Of a stretch of 64,000 nt of DNA, positions 47,901 to 59,524 are shown in pieces (within the stretch, counting starts at the first letter, position 1; every line of letters starts with the position of its first letter). A program made the translations under genes and the position numbers. Origin of the DNA: Maea johnstoni (Eukaryota; Annelida; Polychaeta; Spionida; Magelonidae); the NCBI GenBank assembly GCA_963942565.1, contig OZ012684.1:70298169-70362168 (forward strand), given 5' to 3'. The notes below the pieces were generated by a model, which did no database searches, was not told the origin of the DNA, and was given only the letters and a program-made list of their open reading frames with translations.

Positions 47901-48757
47901 GGAAAATCTTGACCGATTCCAAACACTAGGAACTGCTACGTTTGAAGAAGTATTCTACAAGTTTCGTTGTTTAGTAAATTTCCATTTGTCAGACAGTGTG
48001 TACACAACAGATGTGAATGGGCAAAGATAACCTTTTCCTTTATGAAGACAAATTAGGCCTAACTATTTTGGTGATGCCTGCCTTACGAAATCTTCATTTG
48101 AAAAAAGATTTGAAGGAAAATATGCTTCATTTATCCAACCAAAGATTTCTTTCCATATATCTAAAAAGATGTGCTTCAGTACAAAGTAATTTTTCTAGTA
48201 ATTTTGTCACTAAGGCAACTCTTTTTATGGAAAATTCAGGTATGAATGTGCAGAGAAATACTAATTCTTCATGGTACCAACCTTAATTGATTGAACCATT
48301 TTATTTTAGGGTTAGCAGGGAAGTTGCTTCCCATATCTCGAGGGAACATGGCCGTTTTTGTTAATGGCATGCAAAAATTGCCATACATATTGACCACCAG
48401 AAAAAGTCTAAACTATCTTTCAAGACTTGGTTGAGATTTTGATCACCCATTCCATGAAATTTTCAGATATTTATATTATTTGATGAAATGAAAAACTCTA
48501 TATTGCCAGCCTCCATATTCCATCACATTCATGTTTACATTTTTCAATTCCAGACTTATACATCTGTGTTCAGTCCTACCTACGAGAATCGTAGATACAA
48601 GCAGCTGTACTCACCCAGCAGTGGGGAGCTTCCTAGTCCCGACTTTGACTCCTCCCCCTCGGACCACACCCCTCCAGAACAGGTCACGCCCATCAGACGC
48701 TCGTCCTCCCTTGCTCCAATCACTGAAGAGAGGCCGTCCATTCAGACGCTGGGATAA
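41907..48757 (+). CDS. Seven-pass membrane protein, possibly organic solute transporter alpha-like (9 exons)
   Basis: Exons 41907-42052, 42940-43077, 44289-44429, 44893-44990, 45558-45699, 46367-46431, 46898-46932, 47166-47315 and 48554-48757 have GT-AG borders and matching phases. They give 372 residues. The start ATG is preceded in frame by a stop at 41871. The acceptor at 41840 implies a noncoding first exon. The N-terminus of about 50 residues has two glycosylation sequons (Asn19, Asn28). Seven helices lie near 52-72, 82-102, 112-133, 143-165, 178-200, 221-241 and 262-286. A Ser/Pro-rich cytoplasmic tail follows (SPSSGELPSPDFDSSPSDHT). Helix order, the RRLNEI loop and the tail start (TYTSVFSP) recall OST-alpha/TMEM184 proteins; GPR137 and THH1/TOM1-like proteins were also considered. 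The gene model is strong and the family assignment weak. Confidence 0.88.
42127..42565. mobile_element. hAT-type MITE, 8-bp duplication GTCATATT
   Basis: The ends TAGTGATGACATTG and, in inverse, TAGGGATGTCATCG match at most positions. GTCATATT flanks both sides (42119-42126 and 42566-42573). An 8-bp target fits hAT transposons. It lies in intron 1 of the coding part of the membrane-protein gene and is non-coding. Confidence 0.85.
42818..42869 (+). pseudogene. Decayed duplicate of exon 2 start
   Basis: An acceptor-like TTTTTCTAG followed by sequence coding NIIMSLVEAISGFNFV and a stop closely matches the true exon 2 start (acceptor TTTCTCTAG, NGIMSLMVAITGLLCL) only 122 bp downstream. The match covers about 45 bp including the splice site. 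It reads as a tandem duplicated exon that lost its 3' part. It still carries an AG acceptor, so mis-splicing to it would end translation. Confidence 0.8.
43440..44078. mobile_element. Outer hAT-type MITE of a nested pair
   Basis: Starts CATGGTCTTAGCCA and ends in a worn inverse (GGCAGCTAAGCCCCTG). ATTTAAGG is duplicated at 43432-43439 and 44079-44086. It is split by the inner element. Without that insert and its duplication it is about 316 bp, matching the other family members. It contains GGGTGTCC-type repeats as they do. Confidence 0.85.
43545..43859. mobile_element. Inner hAT-type MITE
   Basis: Starts CAGTGTCTTAGCCAGGATTT and ends CTGGCTAAGACCATG. ATTGAAAT is duplicated at 43537-43544 and 43860-43867. 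At 315 bp it belongs to the same family as its host element and as 61853-62143 (reverse). Confidence 0.92.
45843..46055 (+). mobile_element. TTAA-type MITE, copy 3
   Basis: TTAACCCTTATAATGCAG at the left and GCAGCATAAGGGTTAA at the right form inverse ends with TTAA on each side. It lies in the intron after exon 45558-45699. The interior matches copies 2 and 4. Confidence 0.85.
47436..47928. mobile_element. hAT-type element, 8-bp duplication GGAACTGC
   Basis: The 493-bp segment starts TAGTGTT and ends AACACTA, with GGAACTGC on both sides (47428-47435 and 47929-47936). The interior has GC-richer parts and a short inverse repeat (ATCGGTC..GACCGAT). It lies in the last intron of the membrane-protein gene. 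No transposase is present. Confidence 0.85.
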
Positions 48758-48781
48758 TAGGGTCAAGGTCTAGTGCTCAAT

Positions 48782-49110
48782 TCTCAACCCTGTCTGTACT
48801 CACAAAGTACCCTGCTGGCATCGACAGTCAAATTCACAAATCTCAACCCTGTCTGTACTCGCAAAGTACCCTGCTGGCTTCGACAGTCAAATTCACAAAT
48901 CTCAACCCTGTCTGTACTCGCAGAGTGCCCTGCTGGCATCGACAGTCAAATTCACAAATCTCAACCCTATCTGTACTCGCAAAGTACCCTGCTGGCATCG
49001 ACAGTCAAATTCACAAATCTCAACCCTGTCTGTACTCGCAGAGTGCCCTGCTGGCATCGACAGTCAAAGTCACAAATCTCAACCCTGTCTATGCTCGAAA
49101 TATCTCTGCC
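48782..49110. repeat. 59-bp minisatellite in the 3' UTR
   Basis: A unit starting TCTCAACCCTGTCTGTACTC recurs at 48782, 48841, 48900, 48959, 49018 and in part at 49077. The array starts 24 bp after the stop codon of the membrane-protein gene. Because 59 is not a multiple of three, each unit is read in a new frame. The open frames of up to 131 residues across it are by-products. Confidence 0.95.
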
Positions 49111-50548
49111 ACTGGTATCGGCATGGACTGAGGATATCATGCAGTGTTTCTCTAGGCTATCAATGTAAATCATCACAGATGGCACAAGCATGGAATTTGA
49201 AAAGGAATGAAGATGTCAGACGTTTTAAAGTATATATTGGAATTAAGGATAGCATATGCAGATGGTACCGTGAGGGAATGATGTGTGACTTTCAGACCTC
49301 CTCAAGTATATTCTATACTTATGATAAACAGAATAGATGTGACAGCGTGGATTTTTTCTACTTCATCACTACTTTAACTTTCAGTATACCTGGGGAGAAC
49401 CACCTACTGACCACAAATCACTGTCAACTTTCTCACATGCCTAATTGAGGACTAGATCACCATGATCGCCATTGCGAGTTAGTGAGCAGTTAGTACAAAT
49501 GTGTAAGACAGACTGACCATAGAGGTTTTTATGACCTGTCTCATGACATCAATTCTATAGCTTTAAGAAAATGAAGTGGCAGAAAGACAGCAGGTGGTTT
49601 GAATATCATCTGTACCTTCAAATATGCTGTGCCAGGGAAATTGTGTCATATACAGATTATTATTCACGAGGAAAGAGTCGCATCTGAAACAAATTTTCTG
49701 TGTGTTGCCGAATTCTTTAAGACCAGATAAAATCATCAAGATTAATCTTACTTCCAAGAACATTTTGTTAAAGAAGCTCTTACACCAGTCACATTAGTTG
49801 AGGTGCCCCCTTAATGGTTTCAAATCCATTTTGTGGTTCAAGAATTCTATACTGATGATTTCTGACACATAAGAAGGACTGGGTATTACCTCATTTAATT
49901 TGTTTGAATTTACAGTTAGTTGGTATCTGTGTGAACTGTATGATTGGGCTAACATTGACATGGAAAAAAGTGAATGACCATAAAAAGCCCTACCAGAGGA
50001 GGAAGATGCATTTGAGATGGAGTGTGGATACATTTCAGGTTTTTATAATTTTTACTGGCAAAGAAGGGAGATTCCTACTTCATTGTAACTTTAAAACAAC
50101 AGTAAAATAAAATAAAACAAGAAAATGCATAAACAATGGAAAGGCTGCACATCTTAAGAAGACGTGGAGTCATCAACAGGATTTCACGAGTTGCGAAGAA
50201 GCTGTCTACAGTGAACATTAATGAGAATGCAGAACTGCAAATGCTTGATACATTTGAAGGATGGTGGATTCGCATAAAAATATTCCCATTACAACTTTTT
50301 TGGATCATTATGGATGTACCAATATTTGACATGTTGGGTATGTAGTTATAATCATGAAGCGCTGTAAGTCATACAGCCAGCATGATTGAAAACATATATG
50401 ACTTATTGGACATCTAAGCCTTTAATGGTATGCTGTAGAAGCATCAAAAGGGAAAGATAGGAATACTAATGAGTGAGGAAGAGAGGACTGTGATAAAGGA
50501 TGTGTGTTCCTGTTAAGGTATCAGCCTTTCAAATGGCTCCTTTTATCT
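49111..50548. other. Probable 3' UTR or flank of the membrane-protein gene
   Basis: Apart from the SINE fragment at 49378-49450, no gene or repeat is recognised. AATAAA-like hexamers exist (for example in AAAATAAAATAAAAC near 50103), but none is decisive. Confidence 0.4.
49378..49450 (-). mobile_element. SINE family A fragment
   Basis: GGGGAGAACCACCTACTGAC and CAACTTTCTCACATGCC correspond to the middle of the reverse SINE at 33045-33235. The head and tail are missing. Confidence 0.6.
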
Positions 50549-50759
50549 TTAACCCATTCATGCCTAGAGATCCTTTTGACAAGTGTCGCCTGGACCTCTT
50601 TACTTTTGGAAATAACTTTGGTATCAATCAAAAATGCACAAACTATTTCATTGTTGTTGGAATTTCTCCTTGAGTTATTTTCTTAAAATCGCTCTGGTCC
50701 CGACAATATTACGAAAATAGTCTGTGTGTTTTTGGGCACTACAGGAATGAATGTGTTAA
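50549..50759. mobile_element. TTAACCCATTCATGCC-type MITE
   Basis: A 211-bp element bounded by TTAA. The left end is TTAACCCATTCATGCC and the right end, inverted, is TTAACACATTCATTCC. The same kind of end occurs at 6023-6344 and 52698-52848. Confidence 0.75.
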
Positions 50760-52546
50760 GGACTTAAGAAACCGGTGTTCTTAACAAGTTTTAAAAGTAG
50801 TATACTACTTGGAGAGAAATGTGCTTTATGTTTCTAGTGAGGTCTTTCTAAAAAGGCCATACCCATTGAATACAAATACTTATGATATGGCTTAAATATT
50901 GACCAAGGAATCTGCAAGGGGCAGTGTTATGACGAAGTCAGTGTAATGGTTGGAGTTTGAAGAAAGATGCGATTGGTGTTCCTCAACTTTTATTATAAAA
51001 TATATTGTTGTTTTTCTTCCACTTATTCTATGTTGCAAGCCCCATCATGGGTGGCCAGTGAAGGGCAAAGGTGAACCAAGCGCCGAAGTAATTTGATTTG
51101 ACAAACCCTTTAATGGCCACACATGACGGATAACACAACATAGAGGATCAGCTAGTATCCATCTTTAATATAAAATGACATCACTCATTTATCTATCATG
51201 TTGAGTTACTTAATAGGCAAAAATCAGCTCGAGGTGACATGTTTGACTTGTGACAGAAGAGGTTACTTGCCTCCCTATTGTTTAATCTTACTGGCATAGT
51301 GATTGGCTGTTAATTCACATGGCAATTTGTAAACTGGTTTCTGATTGGCTTACAGCAACCAGTCTTTGTTGTCTCACAATTCCCATTTTCATAGTTGGGA
51401 AATACATTGGTCATGTTATAATTTCAGAAATTGGACAAATAGCCAGAATCATCTATTGGAATTACTGTGTAAACTAGCAAACTTTGAATGGACATCAATG
51501 ATATAGCAATGTAAAGAAAAGTACATCTTTCTATTGCCACCTTTACCTCTGTGGTACTTCACATGCATTCTGGTGGTTGATATTTTCTCAAGTCATTGTC
51601 TTTGTATACGCTTTCCATGTTTTGAAAGTTATTGGGTAATGCTTGTTTGTTAATATTTATAGAAAGTAGAACATATGTAAACAAGTTATGTTAATCTCAA
51701 GAGATATTTATATTATGTTTGTATAAATTACCTGTAAGATTTATCAGAGACTAAGATGTGTTTATGCTGTCAAATTTGACATTATATTACCCACAGTAAT
51801 AGTGCTTAAAGACAGAAGTTTTATATGAGTTATTATAGTAAGAGGTATTATTAAAATATATATTTACAGTGAATTTTAAATGCACAGTCATATAAACCAA
51901 GTGAAATGCAGGCACTGACGTTAAGAGTGCCTCTAATATTAGGCAACCTTGAATAAAGTATGTGATGTGGGTTTTCTTTAATGTCCTATTTACGATATGG
52001 GAGGTAGATTTGGAAGATGCAGAATTAACCCATTTGCATCTGGAGTGTACTGACAAGTATGCATATATCGAAGCCATTTTTGTAGAGATATTTGATTGAT
52101 GACTGTTGCTCCTGATGTGTTTAAAAAGTACTCCTTAGATATTTCCAAATACAAAATTTAATAGATTTGATGAGCAATGTTCAAGGTTGTTAGACCATGT
52201 GAGCACCCCAGATGCCAACAAATTAGTGCATTTAAATACTTTGCCTTTATCACCTGTATCACAGTTGTATAGTAGGTTTCATGATTAAATACCAGAAGTT
52301 TTATAAGACCTACACGTTTTATGCAATGTTACATTTCAAGGGTAAATTATGTTTTTGCAACATTCATGTTTGTGAAATGGACTCACAACTGAATTTGAAT
52401 GTTATATGTGTGTGCATTTCAGGATGGCTGTTTATCACTAATTGTAACTCTGTGGTATAACGACTCATGCCTCTGAATATAATTGAAGATGTTTACAAAG
52501 TCTATAGTCCAGTGTCACGTGACAGAGGTTTTAAATTTGATCCTTG
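50760..52546. other. Gene-free stretch
   Basis: No supported gene. A lone TTAACCCATTTGCATC at 52025 may be one end of a decayed MITE. Confidence 0.5.
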
Positions 52547-52848
<302 letters not shown>

Positions 52849-55800
52849 AGTGGGTGTGATTCGGTGCCCTAGTTTATTCCATACTACAGCCCAGCTGGTC
52901 CATTTCCAATTGTTTGATATATTTGCCCTATATTTATTGCCCCTGTCCACAATGCAGTGCTTCCTAGGGAGTGGACCCGTGAGACAGGCACACCTCAGTG
53001 GTAGATTTTGGAACTTGGAATCGCACCCACTGAACAGTCTTGTTTGCAGGGGGTTATTTCATCAAGTTTAAACTGATCTGGACCACAAGAATTGCTGTCA
53101 GCAGTTTGGATGATGTAGAAAAGAGTTCGGTTGATGCTCAGCCATTTATTTTTGCTGTATGAATGGTAGTTATGTCAATTCTCTGTTGGACTTATCAAAA
53201 CATTTTCTTCTTGCCCACAATTTGAATAAGCTAATTTTCAATCAGATAATGCCCATTTTTACACAAATGGTAGGATTTATATTTTGTCAAATACTATTGT
53301 TTAATGTTTCAGAACTTAGAGAAAATATAGAGATTTTCAAGTTTTCAAAATCATCCATCTTATGAGAAAGTTGTGTCAAAATATCAATATTCTGAGCAAT
53401 AGTCATTAACTGAGATATTTGGAACAAACGTTTAAGGTACCACGTATCTTATACTTGCCAAGATTGGGCCTTCACTGCATTATCACTTAAATCCACTTTT
53501 TAGAGATAACAGAATCTCTTGTAGTGCGCTCTGAAGAATACTTGCATTGGAGTTATTGGAGTCAATTGCATGTAGGTTTTAGCTCATGTGTGCTAGAGGG
53601 CCATGGTAGCTGGACACCAGCCCAAATATTTTTAGCTGATAAAAAAGGGCAACTTCTTTGAATTTAGAAAGAAAGAAGCATTTCCCCTTATGACGAGCAA
53701 CAGATATTCAGTTTACTTAGCCTTCACTTTTAAGATACTCTCAAGCAAAGTCTGATTATGATGTATTCTCTTAGAAGCATTTAAAGGTTCATTTTCTTAT
53801 ATTACATAAGCATGTTGTGAACAGGATTGGATCTAGTAGTAGATGTGTGATTTTCTGGCCACTGCATTTTTGGTGGTTCTAAACTTTAACTCTCTTGGAT
53901 TTAATGATTATATATCATGTATACATGCATTTTGATGTCTACTTATAACCCCTGAATCCAGAGCAGTCAGGAGGCCTGATACCATGTGGATACCTTGCCA
54001 ATCATACATTTTACAAGATGTTTGCATAGAGTAATAACTTGAAGGAATTTCTTTTCGATTCTTTTACATGATTTGATAAATAAAGTAGTACATCTTCAAA
54101 TATATGAAATAGATTTCAAAACACCTGAAAGGAGCTACCGTCTTGAAAAAGTATGTTTCTTGAAAATGTCGATGAAGAAGGAGTCGTCCATGAAATGGGT
54201 TATAGATATAACCCATTTATCCCTTCATCAGCTAAAAAAGGCCTGAATATTTGAGTTGTATAATGCTAACCTCAATATTGCAATAGCTCGCACATCAAAC
54301 AGTATAATTAGGTCTTTTGGGTGCTCTAGTTCATGATAGGGGCATGTTAACTGGTAAATGTCATTGTTCTTTGCGTGATGGAAGTTTTGGATGATGATGA
54401 TGATGAACTGACAACAGTGCATAAAGGATGTTTTACTTGAGAGTTGCCATGTTATATATGGGCAAAGGATGTCAATGGAGAATCATGCATATTCGTAATT
54501 TCTCTGTCATGTTTGATAACAACACATATGTCATAAACAGTGTTTACTGGATATTGCAGTGTTTGTTTGTTTATGAGACTCCCCTAGTTCGATCCCTAGG
54601 GGGGGGGGGGGGGGGGGGGGGGTTGCACATTGGATCATTTGAAGTATTGTATAGGGCATTTTGAGATATTTTCAAAAAAGTCAAGAATGTATGCATAAGC
54701 CTTTCTGTTGCTACTTGAATAATTATCACTGCCAATAGGGATTTAAGTTTAAAGCAAATCTGATTTAAATTCTAATCACATACATGTATTTAAGTTTCCT
54801 TTTCATGCTTGTTTTCTGCAGTGAATCATATGGATAGAAATGTGAAAGGTTTCATCCACTGAACAGATATATAGTAGGGGCATATCTGCTTTCCTTAAGA
54901 AGTACTTTTTCTAGAAGAATACAATGCTAAACTTCAAAGTAGTTAATGTTAGGGCATTGCACCTGAATGCTAAGGTCGCTAATTATTTTCAATGGTTGCC
55001 TAAGCCTTTTTTTCCTTTTGGTAAATTATTTTGATGTGAAGTTCTACATGGTAGGAAGATTATCTCTTATTAATTGTTCCAGAGGCTCACTATTTCAGTG
55101 GTGTCTTTCTTACCCGATGATATACAGAGTAAATGATTATCAAAATTCAACCAACATCTTCTTTTCAAGTATTTACCAAATTTGCACTACATAATGGTGT
55201 TCCTTTCATATTTTCTCAACTTACAGATAACACAAGGGGAACAATGAGATGAAAAAGAGCTTTAACTGCATTACTCTCCCAACAGAATAATAATGATAAT
55301 TATAATAAAGATTCATATGAGAAGAGTTGAGAAGATATCTGGTATGACAGTGGAGACTCTGAGCTTTAAAAATGGAGTAAAACAATGAATGGTCACTCAA
55401 AATACAGGAACTGCCAGGTAGACTTGATCAGGATATTATGCTTATCAAAAAAGTAACTACAATGCTGTCCAATACAGAAGTCTTATAGAAAAGTTTTATT
55501 TAAACGTGCACATTTTTACAGTAACGTATATATATAGCAACATCAGACAAAACTACCAAATGACCTATTACCAAATTAATCTTAAGCAATTTTTACTAGA
55601 ATCATTTGGAATAGAAATTCAAATTTGTTAATTACAGTTTTGATAATCCATTCGTGAATAATTCATTTTGATAAATCATCATGGTGTATAAATGCTGTAT
55701 AATTGAATATCTGCTCAAGTCCATAATTAGTTACAAAATAAAACCTGTAAGAGCTATGTCCATTTGGTTATAATGACTATCACGACACTTCAATACTTTA

Positions 55801-56031
55801 AATATTGCCTTGCTGTGCTGTATTTTGAAGTGAATGTCTTATATATGTGGCAGTTCTTACCAGTTTAGAGAACTCACAGTATACACTAACAGTACAAAAG
55901 ACCATACCACCAAAACCAATTGTCTTATTCTGTACGTCACATATTTCTGCATTTTCTCCAAATCATTTTCTGTTTATTTTATGATCATAAAGAATACAAC
56001 ACCTGGCAATAATAAATGAATTGAGTCATCA
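52849..56031. other. Gene-free stretch
   Basis: No gene is recognised. It includes a 24-base poly-G tract at 54599-54622. An AATAAAG at 55303-55309 could serve as a distant polyadenylation signal for the plus-strand gene, which is speculative. Confidence 0.45.
54599..54622 (+). repeat. 24-base poly-G tract
   Basis: An uninterrupted run of G preceded by CCCTA. Confidence 0.95.
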
Positions 56032-56090
56032 AAATTGAGTACAGTTTTGTAGTCACTTAAGTTGAGTGACTACAAAACTGTACTCAATTT
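56032..56090. repeat. Perfect 26-bp-arm palindrome
   Basis: AAATTGAGTACAGTTTTGTAGTCACT is followed after a 7-base loop by its exact inverse. It can form a hairpin or cruciform. The absence of mismatches suggests a recent origin. Confidence 0.95.
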
Positions 56091-56391
56091 AGATACAGCA
56101 CTCATAACCAATATAATGGTCACCATCATGTTTTTGTTTATAGGAATTCATTGTGAGCATTACAAGAAGAGTATGACATAGCAATATTTTATGTTACAGC
56201 AATATTTTCACGCCGCTTTCCACATCCTTTTATAATACATCACCTGTATCAGGTGCAACAGATTCTGATGGACCATCAAGGAGCTGCTGGTGCCTGATCA
56301 TGTAATGTCAAATACTTCCCAGTAACATCCTGTTAGTGATGCATCTACCTTTGAATAGCCACTGCAGTTGTATGTGTACATCATTAGGTGT

Positions 56392-56605
56392 TTAACCCTT
56401 TTGATGCTGAGGCTACTTTCATCAAAGGCACAAAAAGGCAGAACATTTTGAAAGTTTTTAAAACCTTGTCATGTTGGTATTCGTTGGAAAGCTTTTGTTG
56501 AGTACTCTTAGATGAGTACCCATGTGCTAGGGTTTCAGTCATTTTCCAGCTTTTATCGCAATATTTTGAATTGACCAAATTAGCCATCAGCAGCACAAGG
56601 GTTAA
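56392..56605 (+). mobile_element. TTAA-type MITE, copy 4
   Basis: TTAACCCTTTTGATGCTGAG to CAGCAGCACAAGGGTTAA, with TTAA at both ends and an interior matching copy 3 throughout (CATGTTGGTATTCGTTGGA, CTTAGATGAGTACCC). Confidence 0.85.
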
Positions 56606-56753
56606 GCTAGTGTATTTTATGTGACCAATAGTTAGTTTTCAGCTAGTAATAAGCTAGATTGAGTCAATCATTTAACCATCAATCATGACATTATTGGAAA
56701 TTCTTTGATATATCTGTATATTAGAAGGTTATACACCCATCAAACTTGACACC

Positions 56754-56968
56754 ATACTGTAAATCACTTGAGTATAGCGGGAACAATAAGATAGTGATAA
56801 TAGCGCGCTGCCCATATGCGCTATTATAAAATGCCCGCCTTTATTAAATTCGTAATTGAAATTGCTGCTGCAGTTCCCGTTCACCGCTATACTTAGATCA
56901 CGCTATCCAGGGCAGTACCGTAATTGCGCTGTATAATGTTCACGCCATATATAAGTGATTTACAGTAT
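56754..56968. mobile_element. MITE with ATACTGTAAATCACTT ends
   Basis: Both ends carry ATACTGTAAATCACTT in inverse orientation, followed by similar TATAGCGGGAAC and TATGGCGTGAAC sequence. The interior is GC-richer and includes a second near-inverse CGCTATACT pair. No clear target duplication is seen. Confidence 0.8.
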
Positions 56969-59104
56969 TGGAAATCATCATGTGCTAAATAGCATTGGAA
57001 AAAACTAATATCTTCAACCAATAACACTTGAATTCAGTAAACAAATTTCTAAATAAGGAAAAGGATGATACATTAAACAACATAGGACTCTTTATAAATC
57101 ATGTACTGCAACATAAAAATTGAGATGAGTTTATTTACAAATGCTCTTGCATCATATCATTTTGGGCTGTAATACATCTCATGAAACATACACCAACATT
57201 CAAAATATTTCGGACCATACATCAGTTCTGGCTCTCATAAAACACAGCTCCTAAATAAACGTGTGTCTGTGTATGGTTCTCCATATTTTTACAAAGATGG
57301 CATTTGGATCATGACACAACTAGATAGAAACTCTGGACCCAGCAACATGTTGGAGCACATACGATCAAGAGCTATAAATGGAATGATCACATAGGACACA
57401 TGTTACCCACAAACAAACAAATGAATGAATGAGCAGCAATGATAAGTGTCACCTTGGTCTAAGAAACAATTGCTCAATATCTTCTCAATACGGTCCGAGG
57501 GGGGTTGGCTATCCAGTACCAACCAGCCTGAAACAGGCTAGAATGGTCTTATATCTAAGAAATATCTCTGAAATGCAAGAAACAAAGTGAGGATGATCAA
57601 GTAGTGATTATCCTACTTAGCCCATGGTTGTTACTATAAATGGGAACCTTGCATAATCAAGCGTAGAGTTTTTTATGGTGAAGCAACGGATATGTTTTAA
57701 TATCTTCATGCAGACGAGATGATCCAGTGAGTTGCATTGGAATTGATACCTATTCCACTATATAATAGATACTTAGCAGAATAAAAAAATCTTGTGCTTT
57801 ATTTCACATAGGGCTGAGTCGTGCATCACAGATGGTGAGAAAAGCAAGCTTATTCAACTCATCTGGATTTAGGTAACTAGATATATAAATGCCTTTGACT
57901 TAATCCATCATTACGACCAAGTTCACACCCATACTCAAATTTAAGGATCCCTTTTGTAAATGAGAAAAGGGAAATTTGTTTACTTAGCATAAACAGTTAA
58001 ACTAGACTAAGGAATTCTTGGATGAATCTGCATGCACACCTCCTTAGATATCCTAGGTGGCTTCTTCAAGTACCTCGACTTCAGTAAAAGCCAGTGCCTG
58101 GTGATATAAAATATCTCTTAACCCATCCATGCTTAATATAAGAGTTCCTTCAGAAATTGTCTTCTGAATCTTTGATACTTATGATAAAAACTTTGACAGA
58201 AGTTATGCTTAACCCTTCAGAAATTGTCTTCTGAATCTTTGATACTTTATACAAAACATCAACAAAAAATTGAAGGAAAGTTGTTTGTTGTGTTCTGATT
58301 AATATTTCTCCTTCATTTTTTCCTTTTATGCTTTTCCTGAAAGATTTCACAGAAAAAGTCTGCCCTTGAGTACTACAAGCATTATTAGGTTATATCACCC
58401 ACCTCACAAAACCTCTTAAAATAAGCACCCTCTCATGGTCAGTTAGTAATAATATAAAACCTTTTATTTACCTTTACCATTTAACTTTGCGCTACTTGTC
58501 AGATGACAAGATGGTTTATGGTTATACCATATAGCACATATTTACAATGGAGCACCATGCCCTTTGTCTGAGATTGATTTGCTTTACTGTAAAAACCCTT
58601 CACATTTGCTATCCATTTCATTCTGCACTATAATGCCTGTGCTCAGGTAATAAGCAAATATTAAGGGCACTAATATTAACAAATGGTTGTGATCTGTTGA
58701 CCAACACATACACTTATGTATTAGGATCCTTTTCTGTTAACTGACTCCATAATGAGTGCAATGAATTAGCAGCATTCAGATCTATTTAGAGGTAATGAAA
58801 ACAAATAAGGGCATGAGTATAGGGTTTTAAGTATGTCATTCAAAATATGTTGAAAACAGTATCTTTCAGACAAAGGCATATCTTAAGGGAGAAATGGAAG
58901 TTAGAACCATAAGTACTGCTTTTCAAAAATCATGCGAATCCATACTTTATTCTGAATTTCCTCTAAAAAGTATGATAGAATACCAATGCCACTTTTCAAA
59001 GGAAACATAGAGCATGAATGAATTGAAACCTGTCCTGATGAGTTTCAGAATAAGCCTTTTGTCACATTCAGCCATATGGAGGCTAGATATTGCAAACAGC
59101 CAGC
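56969..59104. other. Gene-free stretch downstream of CDC37
   Basis: No gene. A 34-bp segment (CCTTCAGAAATTGTCTTCTG and on) is repeated at 58147 and 58214. A TTTATT at 57129-57134 is AATAAA on the minus strand and could be a distal CDC37 polyadenylation signal, which is speculative. Confidence 0.4.
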
Positions 59105-59185
59105 TGATAACCGTGGAGGAAACTGTAATATCCACTGAAAGCTATCACCTAACCCCAAATCACTAGTAGCTTTCTCACATACAAT
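59105..59185 (-). mobile_element. SINE family A fragment
   Basis: GATAACCGTGGAGGAAACTG and CACCTAACCCCAAATCACTA match the central body of the reverse family A copies. It abuts the 65-bp array. Confidence 0.6.
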
Positions 59186-59199
59186 GTTCTTACAAGAAG

Positions 59200-59524
59200 A
59201 TATTTCTAGACTGTTTCGTAATCCCCCTTTGGTTGTGATGCCTCTGTGGCGCCCTTACCAGAAGTTATTTCTAGACTGTTGCGTAATCCCCCTTTGGTTG
59301 TGATGCCTCTGTGGCGCCCTTACCAGAAGTTATTTCTAGGCTGTTACGTAATCCCCCTCTGGTTGTGACGCCACCGTGGCGCCCTTACAAGAAGTTATTT
59401 CTAGACTGTTTCGTAATCCCCCTCTGGTTGTGATGCTTCCGTGACGCCCTTACCAGAAGTTATTTCTAGACTGTTTCGTAATCCCCCTCTGGTTGTGACG
59501 CCTCCGTGGCGCCCTGTTCAGCTA
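59200..59524 (-). repeat. 65-bp tandem array copying the end of CDC37
   Basis: Five units with a period of 65 bp start at 59200, 59265, 59330, 59395 and 59460. The last unit is the real end of the CDC37 coding region (residues about GATEASQPEGDYETV and the TAG). The other four lie in the 3' UTR and each carry a near copy of that coding tail with its stop. The array grew from within the coding exon into the UTR. Confidence 0.95.

Noticed and set aside
48017-48286. 89-residue frame in an intron of the membrane-protein gene
   Set aside because: It lacks splice-compatible borders and any recognisable feature, and lies wholly in the last intron.
48773-49168. 131-residue repeat protein
   Set aside because: It is the frame-shifted reading of the 59-bp minisatellite just after a stop codon, with no signal for a separate gene.
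59200-59524. CRISPR-like array
   Set aside because: The repeats are contiguous without spacers, and the genome is clearly eukaryotic.
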